Shown one piece after another: positions 1 to 6,845 of a DNA stretch of 6,919 nucleotides (the first letter of the stretch is position 1; each line of letters begins with the position of its first letter). The stretch lies in the NCBI GenBank assembly GCA_041691815.1, contig JBEPTZ010000181.1, positions 1-6,919 of the forward strand. The letters run 5' to 3'. Origin of the DNA: 70-18 sp041691815 (GTDB lineage: Bacteria; Pseudomonadota; Alphaproteobacteria; Acetobacterales; Acetobacteraceae). The notes below the pieces were generated by a model, which saw nothing but the letters and a program-made list of their open reading frames with translations, did not search any database and was not told where the DNA came from. Made by a program: the position numbers and the translations under genes.

Positions 1-81
1 TATCGCTGGCCCTTCGTCCCGCAACGCCTGCGCCTGCGCGTCCCCAATCTCCGCCCCGCAAAACCGCCTGGCGCGGGATAG
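1..81 (+). CDS. Possible 3' end of an unidentified plus-strand gene (partial)
   Basis: Frame 1 is open from the window edge to a TAG at 79-81 and would encode the last 26 residues of a protein (begins YRWPFVPQRLRLRVPNLRP, ends GAG). Most third codon positions are G or C, as in the real genes here. The GC-rich composition changes sharply to AT-rich just after the stop, which is what a gene end would give. The peptide is too short to assign a family. Frame 2 is also open here and runs on through the AT-rich repeat to a TAG at 245-247, so an open frame alone proves little. If real, this gene converges on the minus-strand operon. It is only weakly supported, and the edge could simply be intergenic. 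Confidence 0.3.
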   Translation, partial: YRWPFVPQRLRLRVPNLRPAKPPGAG

Positions 82-103
82 ATGTGGAAAGAAGCAAGGG
101 ATG

Positions 104-221
104 TTCTTTTTTGAAAAAAAGAACCAAAAAACTTTCGTCCGGGGCTTCGCCCGCGCTGGCACCATGAAGCCGCGCAGCGAGGATGAAAAGTTTTTTTGCT
201 TCTTTTTGTTCACAAAAGGAA
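104..221. repeat. AT-rich imperfect inverted repeat, possible bidirectional terminator
   Basis: The left arm (104-140) and right arm (181-221) are imperfect reverse complements: A/T runs interrupted at matching places by GAAC/GTTC-like and CTTTC/GAAAAG blocks, closed by CGTCC/GGATG. Each arm is also palindromic by itself: 104-112 pairs with 115-123, and 200-209 pairs with 212-221 (ten pairs including one G-T). The 40-nt centre (141-180) can fold too: GGGC/GCCC around TTC at 142-152, GGCTTC (143-148) with GAAGCC (166-171), and CGCTG (154-158) with CAGCG (175-179). It starts 28 nt beyond the deacylase stop codon, so it is well placed to end transcription of the operon, and of a converging gene if 1-81 is coding. 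No hairpin is followed directly by a clean U-run, so it is not a textbook intrinsic terminator. From memory, similar elements recur between genes in Acetobacteraceae; this is unverified. Confidence 0.6.
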
Positions 222-248
222 GACTCCTCCCTGCGCGCTTCCCTTAGA

Positions 249-1271
249 TTACACCTGGGTATCCGATCCCAGATGAAACAGGCAGTCGCCGCGCATGGTG
301 CGGCCGGGGATGCGCTTGCACAGCAGCAGCCCGTCGCGGGCGAAGCGCAGGTCGACTGCCGGCGCCCAGGGGGTTTCCGGGAAATGCACCCGGCCGGCGA
401 GTTGGCCGGCTTTCACCTCGGCACCGAGTTTGGCGATCGGCTCGAACACCCCGCTTTCCGGCGCATAGATGAAGTAGTCGGCGCCGCCGACCTCGACGAT
501 GCGGCCGGGGCCGTCCACCGCGATGCGCATTGCTTCGGGCAGAATGCCGAGATGCACCAGCAGGTTGCGCAGGCCGCGTTCGGCGATGCGCAGGGCTTCC
601 TGGGTGACGGTGCCGGAGCCGGCCATCTCGGTGCCGATGGCGGGGATGCCGGCCCGCGCGGCGCCGGCGGAGAGGGTGTGGTCCGCACCGGTGCCGTTGC
701 CGCCGCCGGTGATGTAGGCGTTCGGCGCCCCGAAGGCGCGCAGGGCGGCGAGTTGCTTTTGGTAGAGCGCGGTATCGGGCGTGCGGCCGATCAGCGCGGT
801 CGGCAGGTACATCAGCGACGAGCCACCGGAATGCAGGTCGCAGACCAGGTCGGCCAGCGGGATCAGTTCGCTCTCGATGTAATAGGCGATCTGCTGGGTG
901 ACGGTGCCGTCGGGGTCGCCGGGGAAGTTGCGGTTGAGGTTGCCGTCATCGATCGGCGAGGTGCGGCGGCCGGCCATGCCGGCGGGGAAGTTGGCCATCG
1001 GCAGGATGATGACGCGGCCGCGGATTTGTGCCGGATCGAGCGACTTGGTCAGGTTGCACAGCGCCACCTGGCCCTCGTATTCGTCGCCGTGGTTGCCCGA
1101 GACGAACAGCGCGGTGGGGCCAGGGCCGTTCTTCAGCACCACGATCGGGATCGGGATGAAGCCGTAGGCCGAGGCGTGCACCGAGTGGAACAGCCGGATG
1201 AAGCCGTGTTGGCGGCCGTCCTTGCTGAAATCGACCTCGGAAACCAGGCGGGAGCGACGGGGCTCGGACAT
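249..1271 (-). CDS. M14-family zinc deacylase, AstE/aspartoacylase group, DoeB/EutE-like
   Basis: Predicted cytoplasmic zinc amidohydrolase of 340 residues, a usual length for the succinylglutamate desuccinylase/aspartoacylase group. There is no signal peptide. Zinc-ligand motif HxxE is in GNHGDEYEG (H61, E64) and the third ligand is H147 in CDLHSGG. The substrate-binding block GNLNRNFPG lies at about 110-118, and the probable catalytic glutamate is E215 in IGTEMAG. The C-terminal region from about residue 250 looks like the family's barrel-sandwich domain. These motifs resemble DoeB/EutE enzymes, which remove acetyl from N-acetyl-2,4-diaminobutyrate in ectoine breakdown; no other ectoine gene is visible, so the substrate is open. 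It is the last gene of the operon, about 45 nt after the DppF-type ATPase, suggesting it acts on the imported compound. Start chosen at 1271 because AAGGATGAG (1287-1279) lies 7 nt upstream; an in-frame ATG at 1283 would give 344 residues but abuts that site. Confidence 0.9.
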   Translation of the reverse strand: MSEPRRSRLVSEVDFSKDGRQHGFIRLFHSVHASAYGFIPIPIVVLKNGPGPTALFVSGNHGDEYEGQVALCNLTKSLDPAQIRGRVIILPMANFPAGMAGRRTSPIDDGNLNRNFPGDPDGTVTQQIAYYIESELIPLADLVCDLHSGGSSLMYLPTALIGRTPDTALYQKQLAALRAFGAPNAYITGGGNGTGADHTLSAGAARAGIPAIGTEMAGSGTVTQEALRIAERGLRNLLVHLGILPEAMRIAVDGPGRIVEVGGADYFIYAPESGVFEPIAKLGAEVKAGQLAGRVHFPETPWAPAVDLRFARDGLLLCKRIPGRTMRGDCLFHLGSDTQV

Positions 1272-1278
1272 CGATGGA

Positions 1279-1287
1279 CTCATCCTT
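1279..1287 (-). promoter_or_regulatory. Ribosome binding site deciding the deacylase start
   Basis: On the minus strand AAGGATGAG lies 7 nt before the ATG at 1271-1269. The upstream in-frame ATG at 1283-1281 is inside this motif, so ribosome spacing favours the downstream start. The match to the Shine-Dalgarno consensus is moderate. Confidence 0.45.
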
Positions 1288-1299
1288 GTTGGCGGCGGT

Positions 1300-1327
1300 G
1301 GATCAGGCTTTTTGGATCAGGTTTTTC
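1300..1327. repeat. 14-bp tandem near-duplication across the end of the DppF-type gene
   Basis: GGATCAGGCTTTTT (1300-1313) is followed immediately by GGATCAGGTTTTTC (1314-1327), with 12 of 14 positions identical. The second unit contains the TGA stop (1319-1317 on the minus strand) and the last codons of the ATPase gene. The first unit lies in the short gap before the deacylase and carries an out-of-frame copy of the same TGA. It looks like a small local duplication or slippage event and has no evident function. Confidence 0.7.
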
Positions 1328-2381
1328 TGGCGCGGGCGGCCGCCTGGTAGCGGATTGTCGCATCTTCGCCGGCGTGGCGTGGGTCCATCAGGTGGCAGGC
1401 GACCAGATGCCCGGTGGCGGTGGGGTCGAGCGGCGGTTCGACGCTGCGGCAGACCGGCATCACATAGGGGCAGCGGGTGTGGAAGCGGCAGCCGGGCGGC
1501 GGGTTCAAGGCACTCGGGATGTCGCCGGCGATGCGGACACGGCGGCCACGGCTGCGCTGGCGCGGGTTCAGCACCGGCACCGCGGCGATCAGCGCCTGGG
1601 TGTAGGGGTGCTGCGGGTTGGCGTAGATGGCGCGCTTGTCGGCAATTTCGGCGATGCGGCCGAGATACATCACCGCCACCCGGTCGGAGATGTGCTTCAC
1701 CACGCTGAGATCGTGGGCGATGAACAGATAGGTGAGGCCGAGATCGCGTTGCAGGTCCTGCAGCAGGTTGACGATCTGCGCCTGCACCGAGACATCCAGC
1801 GCCGATACCGGCTCGTCGCAGACCAGCAGGCTCGGGTTCAGCACCAGGGCGCGGGCGATGCCGACGCGCTGGCGCTGGCCGCCGGAGAATTCATGCGGGA
1901 AGCGGGTGCGGGCGCGCTGCGGCAGGCCGACCAGGCCGAGCATGTCGGACACCCGCTGGCGGGCGGCGGCGTCGGCGCGGGCGCCGTGGATCAGCAGCGG
2001 CTCCATGATGATGTCTTCCACCGTCATGCGCGGGTTGAGCGCGCCGAACGGGTCCTGGAAGACGATCTGCATGCCGCGGCGGTGCTCGCGCATCGCCTTC
2101 ATGTCGAGCCGGGTGATGTCGACGCCGTTGAAGATGATGCGGCCCTCGGTGGGCTCGATCAGCCGGATGATCATGCGGCCGAGGGTGCTTTTGCCGCAGC
2201 CGGATTCGCCGACCAGGCCGAGAGTTTCGCCGGCCTGGATGGTCAGGTCGATGCCGTCCACCGCGCGCAGCGGCGTGGTGACGCGGCGGAAGATGCCGCC
2301 GGTGCGGATCGGGAAATGCTTGGTCAGGCCTTGCAATTTCAGCAAGGGGGCCGGCCTGAGCAGGGGGACGGTGGCGCTCAT
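1317..2381 (-). CDS. Peptide-type ABC transporter ATPase, DppF/OppF-like
   Basis: Second nucleotide-binding subunit of the importer, 354 residues, energising uptake on the cytoplasmic face of the inner membrane. Motifs in order: Walker A GESGCGKST (58-66), Q-loop Q109 in VFQDP, signature FSGGQ (165-169), Walker B LLVCDEP (185-191) with catalytic E190, D-loop SALD (193-196) and switch H223 in IAHD. The C-terminal oligo_HPY-type extension carries four cysteines (C298, C304, C311, C329) with spacing CX5CX6CX17C. The N-terminal insert with GGIFRR before the conserved AVDGIDL is typical of DppF/OppF. The ATG at 2381 overlaps the stop of the preceding ATPase as ATGA, so translation is probably coupled; there is no clear Shine-Dalgarno site. 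The frame is open further upstream to 2603, but that part is out-of-frame overlap with the DppD-type gene and lacks family sequence. Family assignment is firm, the substrate is unknown. Confidence 0.95.
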   Translation of the reverse strand: MSATVPLLRPAPLLKLQGLTKHFPIRTGGIFRRVTTPLRAVDGIDLTIQAGETLGLVGESGCGKSTLGRMIIRLIEPTEGRIIFNGVDITRLDMKAMREHRRGMQIVFQDPFGALNPRMTVEDIIMEPLLIHGARADAAARQRVSDMLGLVGLPQRARTRFPHEFSGGQRQRVGIARALVLNPSLLVCDEPVSALDVSVQAQIVNLLQDLQRDLGLTYLFIAHDLSVVKHISDRVAVMYLGRIAEIADKRAIYANPQHPYTQALIAAVPVLNPRQRSRGRRVRIAGDIPSALNPPPGCRFHTRCPYVMPVCRSVEPPLDPTATGHLVACHLMDPRHAGEDATIRYQAAARARKT

Positions 2382-3370
2382 GGGATGGAGAACGGGGTCT
2401 TGGCCACTTCGGCGATGCGGATGCAGGCGGTGGCGTGGCCGGGCGCCTGTTCCAGCAGCGGCGGGAGTGCGGCGCGGCAGGCCTCGATCCGCCAGCGGCA
2501 GCGTGGGGCGAAGCGGCAGCCACTCGGCCGGCGGCCAGGCTCGGGCAGCGAGCCGGGGATCGCCGACAGCCGGCTGGTGTCCTGCTCCAGGGTCGGCACG
2601 CATTGCAGCAGGCCGCGCGTGTAGGGGTGGCCCGGCTGTTCGAACAGCGTGTTGACCGGGGCGTGCTCCACCACCCGGCCGGCATACATCACCATCACCC
2701 GGTCGGCGGTCTCGGCGATCACCCCCATATTGTGGGTGATGATCATGATCGCGGTGCCGAACTCGTCGCGCAGATCCATCATCAGGTCGAGCACCTGGGC
2801 CTGGATGGTGACATCCAGGGCCGTGGTGGGTTCGTCGGCGATCAGCAGCTTCGGGCGGCAGGCCAGCGCGATCGCCAGCATCACCCGCTGGCGCTGGCCG
2901 CCGGAAATCTGGTGCGGATAGTCGGACATCCGCAACTCGGGCGAGGGGATGCCGACCTTGGTCAGCATCTCGATGGCGCGGTCGCGCTGGGCACGCTGCG
3001 AGACCCGCTCATGGGCGCGCACCGTCTCCATGATCTGCTCGCCGATGGTGAACACCGGATTGAGCGAGGTCATCGGCTCCTGGAACACCATCGAGATGCC
3101 GGAGCCGCGGATGCGTTCCAGCCGCGGCGCGCTCATGCCGATCAACTCGGTGCCGCCGAACCGCACGCTGCCGGCGGCGACCCGGGCCGGCGGCTGCGGC
3201 AGCAGGCCCATGATGGTCAGCGCGGTGACGCTCTTGCCGCTGCCGGATTCGCCGACGATGCCGAGGATTTCGCCCTCATTGAGGTCGAAGTTGACCTCCT
3301 CGACGGCGGTGATCTCGCCGCGCTCGGTCTGGAAGGCGGTGGTGAGGTCGCGGACTTCGAGCAGGCTCAC
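2378..3370 (-). CDS. Peptide-type ABC transporter ATPase, DppD/OppD-like
   Basis: First nucleotide-binding subunit, 330 residues, expected to pair with the DppF-type ATPase. Motifs: Walker A GESGSGKS (40-47), Q-loop Q97 in VFQEP, signature ISGGQ (155-159), Walker B LLIADEP (175-181) with catalytic E180, D-loop TALD (183-186) and switch H213 in ITHN. The C-terminal extension has cysteines C285, C291, C298 and C316, spaced CX5CX6CX17C exactly as in the partner ATPase. The start codon is GTG at 3370-3368, which fits the family N terminus (SLLEVRDL) and has GAGGA at 3382-3378, 7 nt upstream. It overlaps the DppC-type stop codon by four bases (GTGA) and the next gene by ATGA, so all three are probably translationally coupled. 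Both ATPases appear intact, with all catalytic residues present. Confidence 0.95.
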   Translation of the reverse strand: MSLLEVRDLTTAFQTERGEITAVEEVNFDLNEGEILGIVGESGSGKSVTALTIMGLLPQPPARVAAGSVRFGGTELIGMSAPRLERIRGSGISMVFQEPMTSLNPVFTIGEQIMETVRAHERVSQRAQRDRAIEMLTKVGIPSPELRMSDYPHQISGGQRQRVMLAIALACRPKLLIADEPTTALDVTIQAQVLDLMMDLRDEFGTAIMIITHNMGVIAETADRVMVMYAGRVVEHAPVNTLFEQPGHPYTRGLLQCVPTLEQDTSRLSAIPGSLPEPGRRPSGCRFAPRCRWRIEACRAALPPLLEQAPGHATACIRIAEVAKTPFSIP

Positions 3371-4290
3371 TGCTGAATCCTCAGCCGCGGGTCAAGCACG
3401 TCGCGCAGCCCGTCGCCGAGCAGGTTGAGGCCCATCACGGTGATCATCAGCGCCACGCCGGGAATGCTGATGATCCACGGCGCCTCCACCATGTATTGCC
3501 GGCCCTCGGCCATGATGTTGCCCCAGGTCGGCGTCGGCGGCACGGCGCCGAGGCCGAGGAACGACAGCGTCGCCTCGGCCAACACGGCGTAGGCGAACAG
3601 GAAACTCAACTGCACGATCAGCGGCGCCAGCGCGTTGGGCATGATGTGGCGGCACAGGATGCGGGTATGCCCGGCGCCGGCGGCGATGGCGGCCTGCACA
3701 TACTCCAGCTCACGCAGCACGATCACGCTGGCGCGCACGATGCGTGCGGTGCGCGGGATATAGACGATGGACAGCGCCAGGATGACATTGATGGTGGACG
3801 GCCCGAGCACCGCGGTGACGGCGATCGCCAGCAGGATGGCGGGGAAGGCCATCAGCGCGTCGTTCATCCGCATCAGCGGGTTGTCGAGCCGGCGGAAATA
3901 GCCGGACACAGCACCCAGCAGGGTGCCGAAGATGGCGTTCAGCCCGACCACCGAGGCGCCGATGATCAGCGAAAGCTGCGCCCCCCACAGCACCCGCGAC
4001 CACAGCGAGCGGCCGAAATTATCGGTGCCGAACAGGTGGCTGGAGCTCGGCGTCAGGAACTTGGCGCGCATGGTGATCTTGTTGGGGTCGGCATCGGTGA
4101 GCAGCGGCGCCAGCAGGCCGGCGATGATGATGATCCCGAACAGGAACATGCCCCAGCGGAACAGCCGATGGCGGAACAGCCGCACCACCGTCAGGCGCCA
4201 CGGCGATTGCCGCGCGTCGGCGATCTCCAGTTCCTCCTCCAACTCGGCGATGTCGAGTGGCTCCTCGGTGGTGGCGTCACTTGCTGTCAT
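3367..4290 (-). CDS. Peptide-type ABC transporter permease, DppC/OppC-like
   Basis: Inner-membrane permease subunit of 307 residues. A roughly 30-residue cytoplasmic N-terminal tail rich in Asp and Glu precedes the first membrane segment (about 47-66). The OppC_N signature follows as HLFGTDNFGRSLWSR (86-99), where the usual GRD is GRS. Further hydrophobic segments lie near 103-128, 147-178, 222-245 and 272-293. The EAA coupling loop that contacts an ATPase is at about 196-227 (EYVQAAIAAGAGHTRILCRH then MPNALAP). The C terminus ends in the family pattern GDGLRDVLDPRLR. The ATG at 4290 overlaps the end of the DppB-type gene by 14 nt. No good Shine-Dalgarno site is visible, so coupling to upstream translation is likely. 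It forms the translocation pore together with the DppB-type subunit. Confidence 0.95.
   Translation of the reverse strand: MTASDATTEEPLDIAELEEELEIADARQSPWRLTVVRLFRHRLFRWGMFLFGIIIIAGLLAPLLTDADPNKITMRAKFLTPSSSHLFGTDNFGRSLWSRVLWGAQLSLIIGASVVGLNAIFGTLLGAVSGYFRRLDNPLMRMNDALMAFPAILLAIAVTAVLGPSTINVILALSIVYIPRTARIVRASVIVLRELEYVQAAIAAGAGHTRILCRHIMPNALAPLIVQLSFLFAYAVLAEATLSFLGLGAVPPTPTWGNIMAEGRQYMVEAPWIISIPGVALMITVMGLNLLGDGLRDVLDPRLRIQQ
3378..3382 (-). promoter_or_regulatory. Ribosome binding site supporting the GTG start of the DppD-type ATPase
   Basis: GAGGA on the minus strand, 7 nt upstream of the GTG at 3370-3368. It is inside the last codons of the DppC-type gene and supports the non-ATG start that gives the four-base GTGA overlap. 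Confidence 0.55.
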
Positions 4291-5227
4291 AGCGCACCCG
4301 CGGGTCGAGGAAGGCGTAGAGGATATCGACGAAGATATTGACCAGCACCAGGAACACGGTGGTGATCAGCAGGCCGCCCTGCACCATCGGGTAGTCGCGG
4401 TTCAACACCGCCTGGGTGAGCAGCTGGCCGATGCCAGGGATCGAGAACAGCAATTCGATGACCACCGAGCCGGAGATCAGCAGGCTGACGATGATGCCGA
4501 TGATGGTGGTGATCGGGATCAGCGCGTTGGCCAGCGCGTGCTTCACCACCACCTGGCGGCCTGGCAGCCCCTTGGCGCGGGCGGTGCGGATATAGTCCTG
4601 GCGCAGCACTTCCAGCATGGTCGAGCGGGTGATGCGGGCCAGCAGCCCCATCTGCAGCATCGCCAGCGACACCGCCGGCATGGTGACGCTGCGGAACCAC
4701 TGCCACGGGTCCTGGCTGAACGGCACATAGCCGCCGGTGGGCAGCCAGCCCAGCTTCACCGCGAAGAAGATGATGCCGAGCAGGCCGAGGAAGAAATTGG
4801 GCACCGAGATGCCCAGCATCGCGGTCATCATGCTCAACTGGTCGATCCAGGTGTTCTGCCGCAAGGCGGCGATGATGCCGCTGGCCAGGCCGGCGATCAG
4901 CGTGATGATCAGCGCGTAGAATGCCAGCCCGAGGGTGACCGGCAGCCGCTGGAAGGTGGCCTGCACCACCGGCTGGCCGAGCAGCAGCGAGCGGCCGAGA
5001 TCGCCGCGCAGCAGCCCCTCGTACCAGTGCACCAGCTGCATCGGCAGTGGCTCGTCCAGGCCCAGATTGGCGCGAATCTGGGCGAGCTGCTCGGCGGTGG
5101 CGGACGGGCCGCCGATCACCGAGGAGGGGTCGCCCGGGATCAGCCGCAACAGGCCGAAGGTGATCAGGCTGACGAGCAGCAGGACCGGCAACGCGCCAAG
5201 CAGTCGGCGTACTATGATGCCAGCCAT
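4277..5227 (-). CDS. Peptide-type ABC transporter permease, DppB/OppB-like
   Basis: Inner-membrane permease subunit of 316 residues. The N terminus is the family pattern MAGIIVRRLLGALPVLLLVS with the first membrane segment at about 9-29, followed by the conserved periplasmic PGDP (31-34) and the LGLDEPLPMQ block (55-64). Further hydrophobic segments lie near 100-122, 133-158, 183-200, 236-258 and 284-306. The EAA coupling loop is at about 211-238 (DYIRTARAKGLPGRQVVVKH then NALIP). The C terminus ends YAFLDPRVRY, as is usual for the family. The frame is open upstream to 5314, but the extra 29 residues overlap the solute-binding-protein gene and do not look like family sequence. The ATG at 5227 is therefore chosen, with G-rich AAGGGGG about 12 nt upstream in the 25-nt gap. 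It pairs with the DppC-type permease. Confidence 0.95.
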   Translation of the reverse strand: MAGIIVRRLLGALPVLLLVSLITFGLLRLIPGDPSSVIGGPSATAEQLAQIRANLGLDEPLPMQLVHWYEGLLRGDLGRSLLLGQPVVQATFQRLPVTLGLAFYALIITLIAGLASGIIAALRQNTWIDQLSMMTAMLGISVPNFFLGLLGIIFFAVKLGWLPTGGYVPFSQDPWQWFRSVTMPAVSLAMLQMGLLARITRSTMLEVLRQDYIRTARAKGLPGRQVVVKHALANALIPITTIIGIIVSLLISGSVVIELLFSIPGIGQLLTQAVLNRDYPMVQGGLLITTVFLVLVNIFVDILYAFLDPRVRYDSK

Positions 5228-5252
5228 GCCCGCCGATCGCCCCCTTTCGCGG

Positions 5253-6836
5253 TCAATTGTTGAACCAGACGTTGGACATGCGCGGAATCCGGAACGGCAC
5301 GAACCCGCCGACATTGGCGCGGACGCCCTGCTCCGTGGTCAGCGAGCCGAACGGGAAGGCATAGGCGCGGTCGAGCACCACCTGCTGCATCCGGGCGAAG
5401 GCGGCTTGGCGATCCTTGGCCTCCGGCTGCTCGTTCATGTCCTTCCACGCCGCCGCCAGATCGGGGTCGCCGGCCGGGTCCTTGGACTTGTAGCCGTCAT
5501 TGGGCGGGATGAAGAACTGCATCACCGACAGCGCACCGACCGAAGGCCCGGTGCCGAAGCCGGTGAAGTAGAAGTTCCAGCCCTTGGTGGTTTTCTGCCG
5601 CATCTGCCCGGTGGAGGGCCAGTCCAGCACCTTCAACTCGGCCGCGATGCCGATCGCCTTCATCTGTTCGGCCATCACCAGGGCCGCGTTGTACATCGAC
5701 GGATATTCCTTGTTGGTCAGCAGCACCACCGGTTCGCCCTTGTAGCCGGCCTTGGCCAGATACTCCTTGGCCAGCCTGGCGTCGTGCAGGTTGTAGGTGT
5801 CCTTGCCGACGTCGCTGTAGCCGGATTGGCCCGGATACAGGAAGCCGACATTGAGGCGGTAGTTGCCGTCGGTTGCCGCATCCATGATGTCGTCCATGTT
5901 CAGCACCGCCTGGACGGCCTTGCGGAAGTCCAGGTTGTCGGTCGGCGGTGCCGAGTCGTTCGGCAGGGCAATCTGGATCCACCAGTTCGGCAGCAGCAGG
6001 ATCCTGATGTTCTTGTCCTTCTTCAGCTCCGGCAGCGCCTTGGTCGGCAGGCCCTCGACCCCCTGCAACTCGCCGGTCTGCAGGCCGGCCACCCGCGCGC
6101 CGGGCTCGGTCACGATGCGGAAGGTCACGGTGTCGAAGCAGGCCTGCTTGTAGCCGCCGAAGCCGGTGCGGTCCTCATATTTGCTGTTCGGCGTGTAGCC
6201 GTCGAACCGCTTCAGCCGGACATAGCCGCCGGGCACGAACTCCACCAGTTGCCACGGCCCGGTGCCGACCACCTTGAGCTGCATCGGCGCCGCGTCGGCC
6301 AGTTCGGCGGGGACGATCACCACCGGCACCGAGAACGAACTCAGCGCCTCGATGAAGGTCGGCTGCGGCACCTTCATGTGGATGACGAAGGTGCTGGCGT
6401 CCGGCGCGTCCCAGCTTGCCACGTTCTTGAACATGCTGCGTTCGAGGCCGATCTTGTTGTAGCGATCGAACGAGGCCAGCACATCCGCCGAGGTCATCAG
6501 CTTGCCGTTGTGGAAGTGAACGCCCTGGCGCAGCTTGAAGGTATAGCTCAGCCGGTCCGGCGCTTCGGTGAAGGACTCCGCCAGATCGGTGATCGGGTTG
6601 TTGTTCTCGTCGCGCGTTATCAGCGCTTCGAAGATGTTCATCGCGATGTTGCGGGTGGAGATCGCCGACGAGGCCGGCGGATCGAGGCTGTTGACGTTGG
6701 CCTCCTGGCCAAAGACGAAATTGCCGCCGACTTCAGGGCACTTGAACTGCGCCGCCGTGCCGGGCCCGGCGAGCAGTGCCGACCCCACTACCGCGAGGGC
6801 CGCGGCTAAACGCAGCGATACCGTGGTCTGTCGCAT
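5253..6836 (-). CDS. ABC transporter solute-binding protein, SBP_bac_5 (DppA/OppA) family
   Basis: Periplasmic receptor of the importer, 527 residues, the usual size for family 5 binding proteins. It starts with a Sec signal peptide: MRQTTVSLR, a hydrophobic core (about 9-24), then PGTAA with likely cleavage before QFKCPE near residue 30. There is no lipobox. Family hallmarks follow: VNSLDPP near the mature N terminus, FEALITRDENNNPITDLAES (about 69-88), the signature YTFKLRQGVHFHNGKLMTSADV (about 98-119), GTGPWQLVEF (about 191-200), and FRKAVQAVLNMDDIM in the second lobe (about 304-318). The mature chain has only two cysteines (C33, C233), which might form a disulfide. It is the first gene of the operon, 25 nt before the DppB-type permease. 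The start at 6836 is preferred because GGGGGG at 6851-6846 is 9 nt upstream; ATG at 6845 (530 residues) would touch that site. The ligand is not evident: family members bind peptides, but also nickel, opines, glutathione and sugars. Confidence 0.94.
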   Translation of the reverse strand: MRQTTVSLRLAAALAVVGSALLAGPGTAAQFKCPEVGGNFVFGQEANVNSLDPPASSAISTRNIAMNIFEALITRDENNNPITDLAESFTEAPDRLSYTFKLRQGVHFHNGKLMTSADVLASFDRYNKIGLERSMFKNVASWDAPDASTFVIHMKVPQPTFIEALSSFSVPVVIVPAELADAAPMQLKVVGTGPWQLVEFVPGGYVRLKRFDGYTPNSKYEDRTGFGGYKQACFDTVTFRIVTEPGARVAGLQTGELQGVEGLPTKALPELKKDKNIRILLLPNWWIQIALPNDSAPPTDNLDFRKAVQAVLNMDDIMDAATDGNYRLNVGFLYPGQSGYSDVGKDTYNLHDARLAKEYLAKAGYKGEPVVLLTNKEYPSMYNAALVMAEQMKAIGIAAELKVLDWPSTGQMRQKTTKGWNFYFTGFGTGPSVGALSVMQFFIPPNDGYKSKDPAGDPDLAAAWKDMNEQPEAKDRQAAFARMQQVVLDRAYAFPFGSLTTEQGVRANVGGFVPFRIPRMSNVWFNN

Positions 6837-6845
6837 GGTGAACAT

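Noticed and set aside
2..247. Plus-strand frame 2, open from the window edge through the AT-rich repeat
   Set aside because: The part over 101-221 translates homopolymeric A/T runs into Phe/Lys-rich sequence of an inverted repeat. It ends at a TAG with no coding-like composition, so the openness is best explained by chance.
249..1271. Deacylase as a carboxypeptidase that trims imported peptides
   Set aside because: The fold family (M14) includes carboxypeptidases, but the NLNRNFPG and TEMAG motifs and the C-terminal barrel-sandwich region point to the AstE/aspartoacylase group of small-molecule deacylases. Peptide trimming is therefore less likely, though not excluded.
2382..2603. Upstream extension of the DppF-type ATPase to an ATG at 2603
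   Set aside because: The extra 74 residues are Arg/Pro/Ala-rich out-of-frame reading of the DppD-type gene. Family similarity begins just after the ATG at 2381, which forms a four-base ATGA overlap.
183..2624. An 813-residue plus-strand open frame antisense to the deacylase and DppF-type genes
   Set aside because: It mirrors two well-supported genes and crosses their boundary and the AT-rich repeat. Its product is a low-complexity mix of Ala, Gly, Arg, His, Gln and Asp with no domain, as expected when GC-biased codons are read on the opposite strand.
2435..5263. Other long plus-strand frames (2435-3376, 3496-4341, 3923-5263)
   Set aside because: All lie antisense to the permease and ATPase genes, have compositionally biased products without family motifs, and disagree with the clear minus-strand operon.
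4935..6809. A 624-residue plus-strand open frame antisense to the binding-protein gene
   Set aside because: It is the complement of the SBP_bac_5 coding region, has no recognisable motif, and runs into the antisense of the DppB-type gene. Long stop-free antisense frames are common in GC-rich coding DNA.
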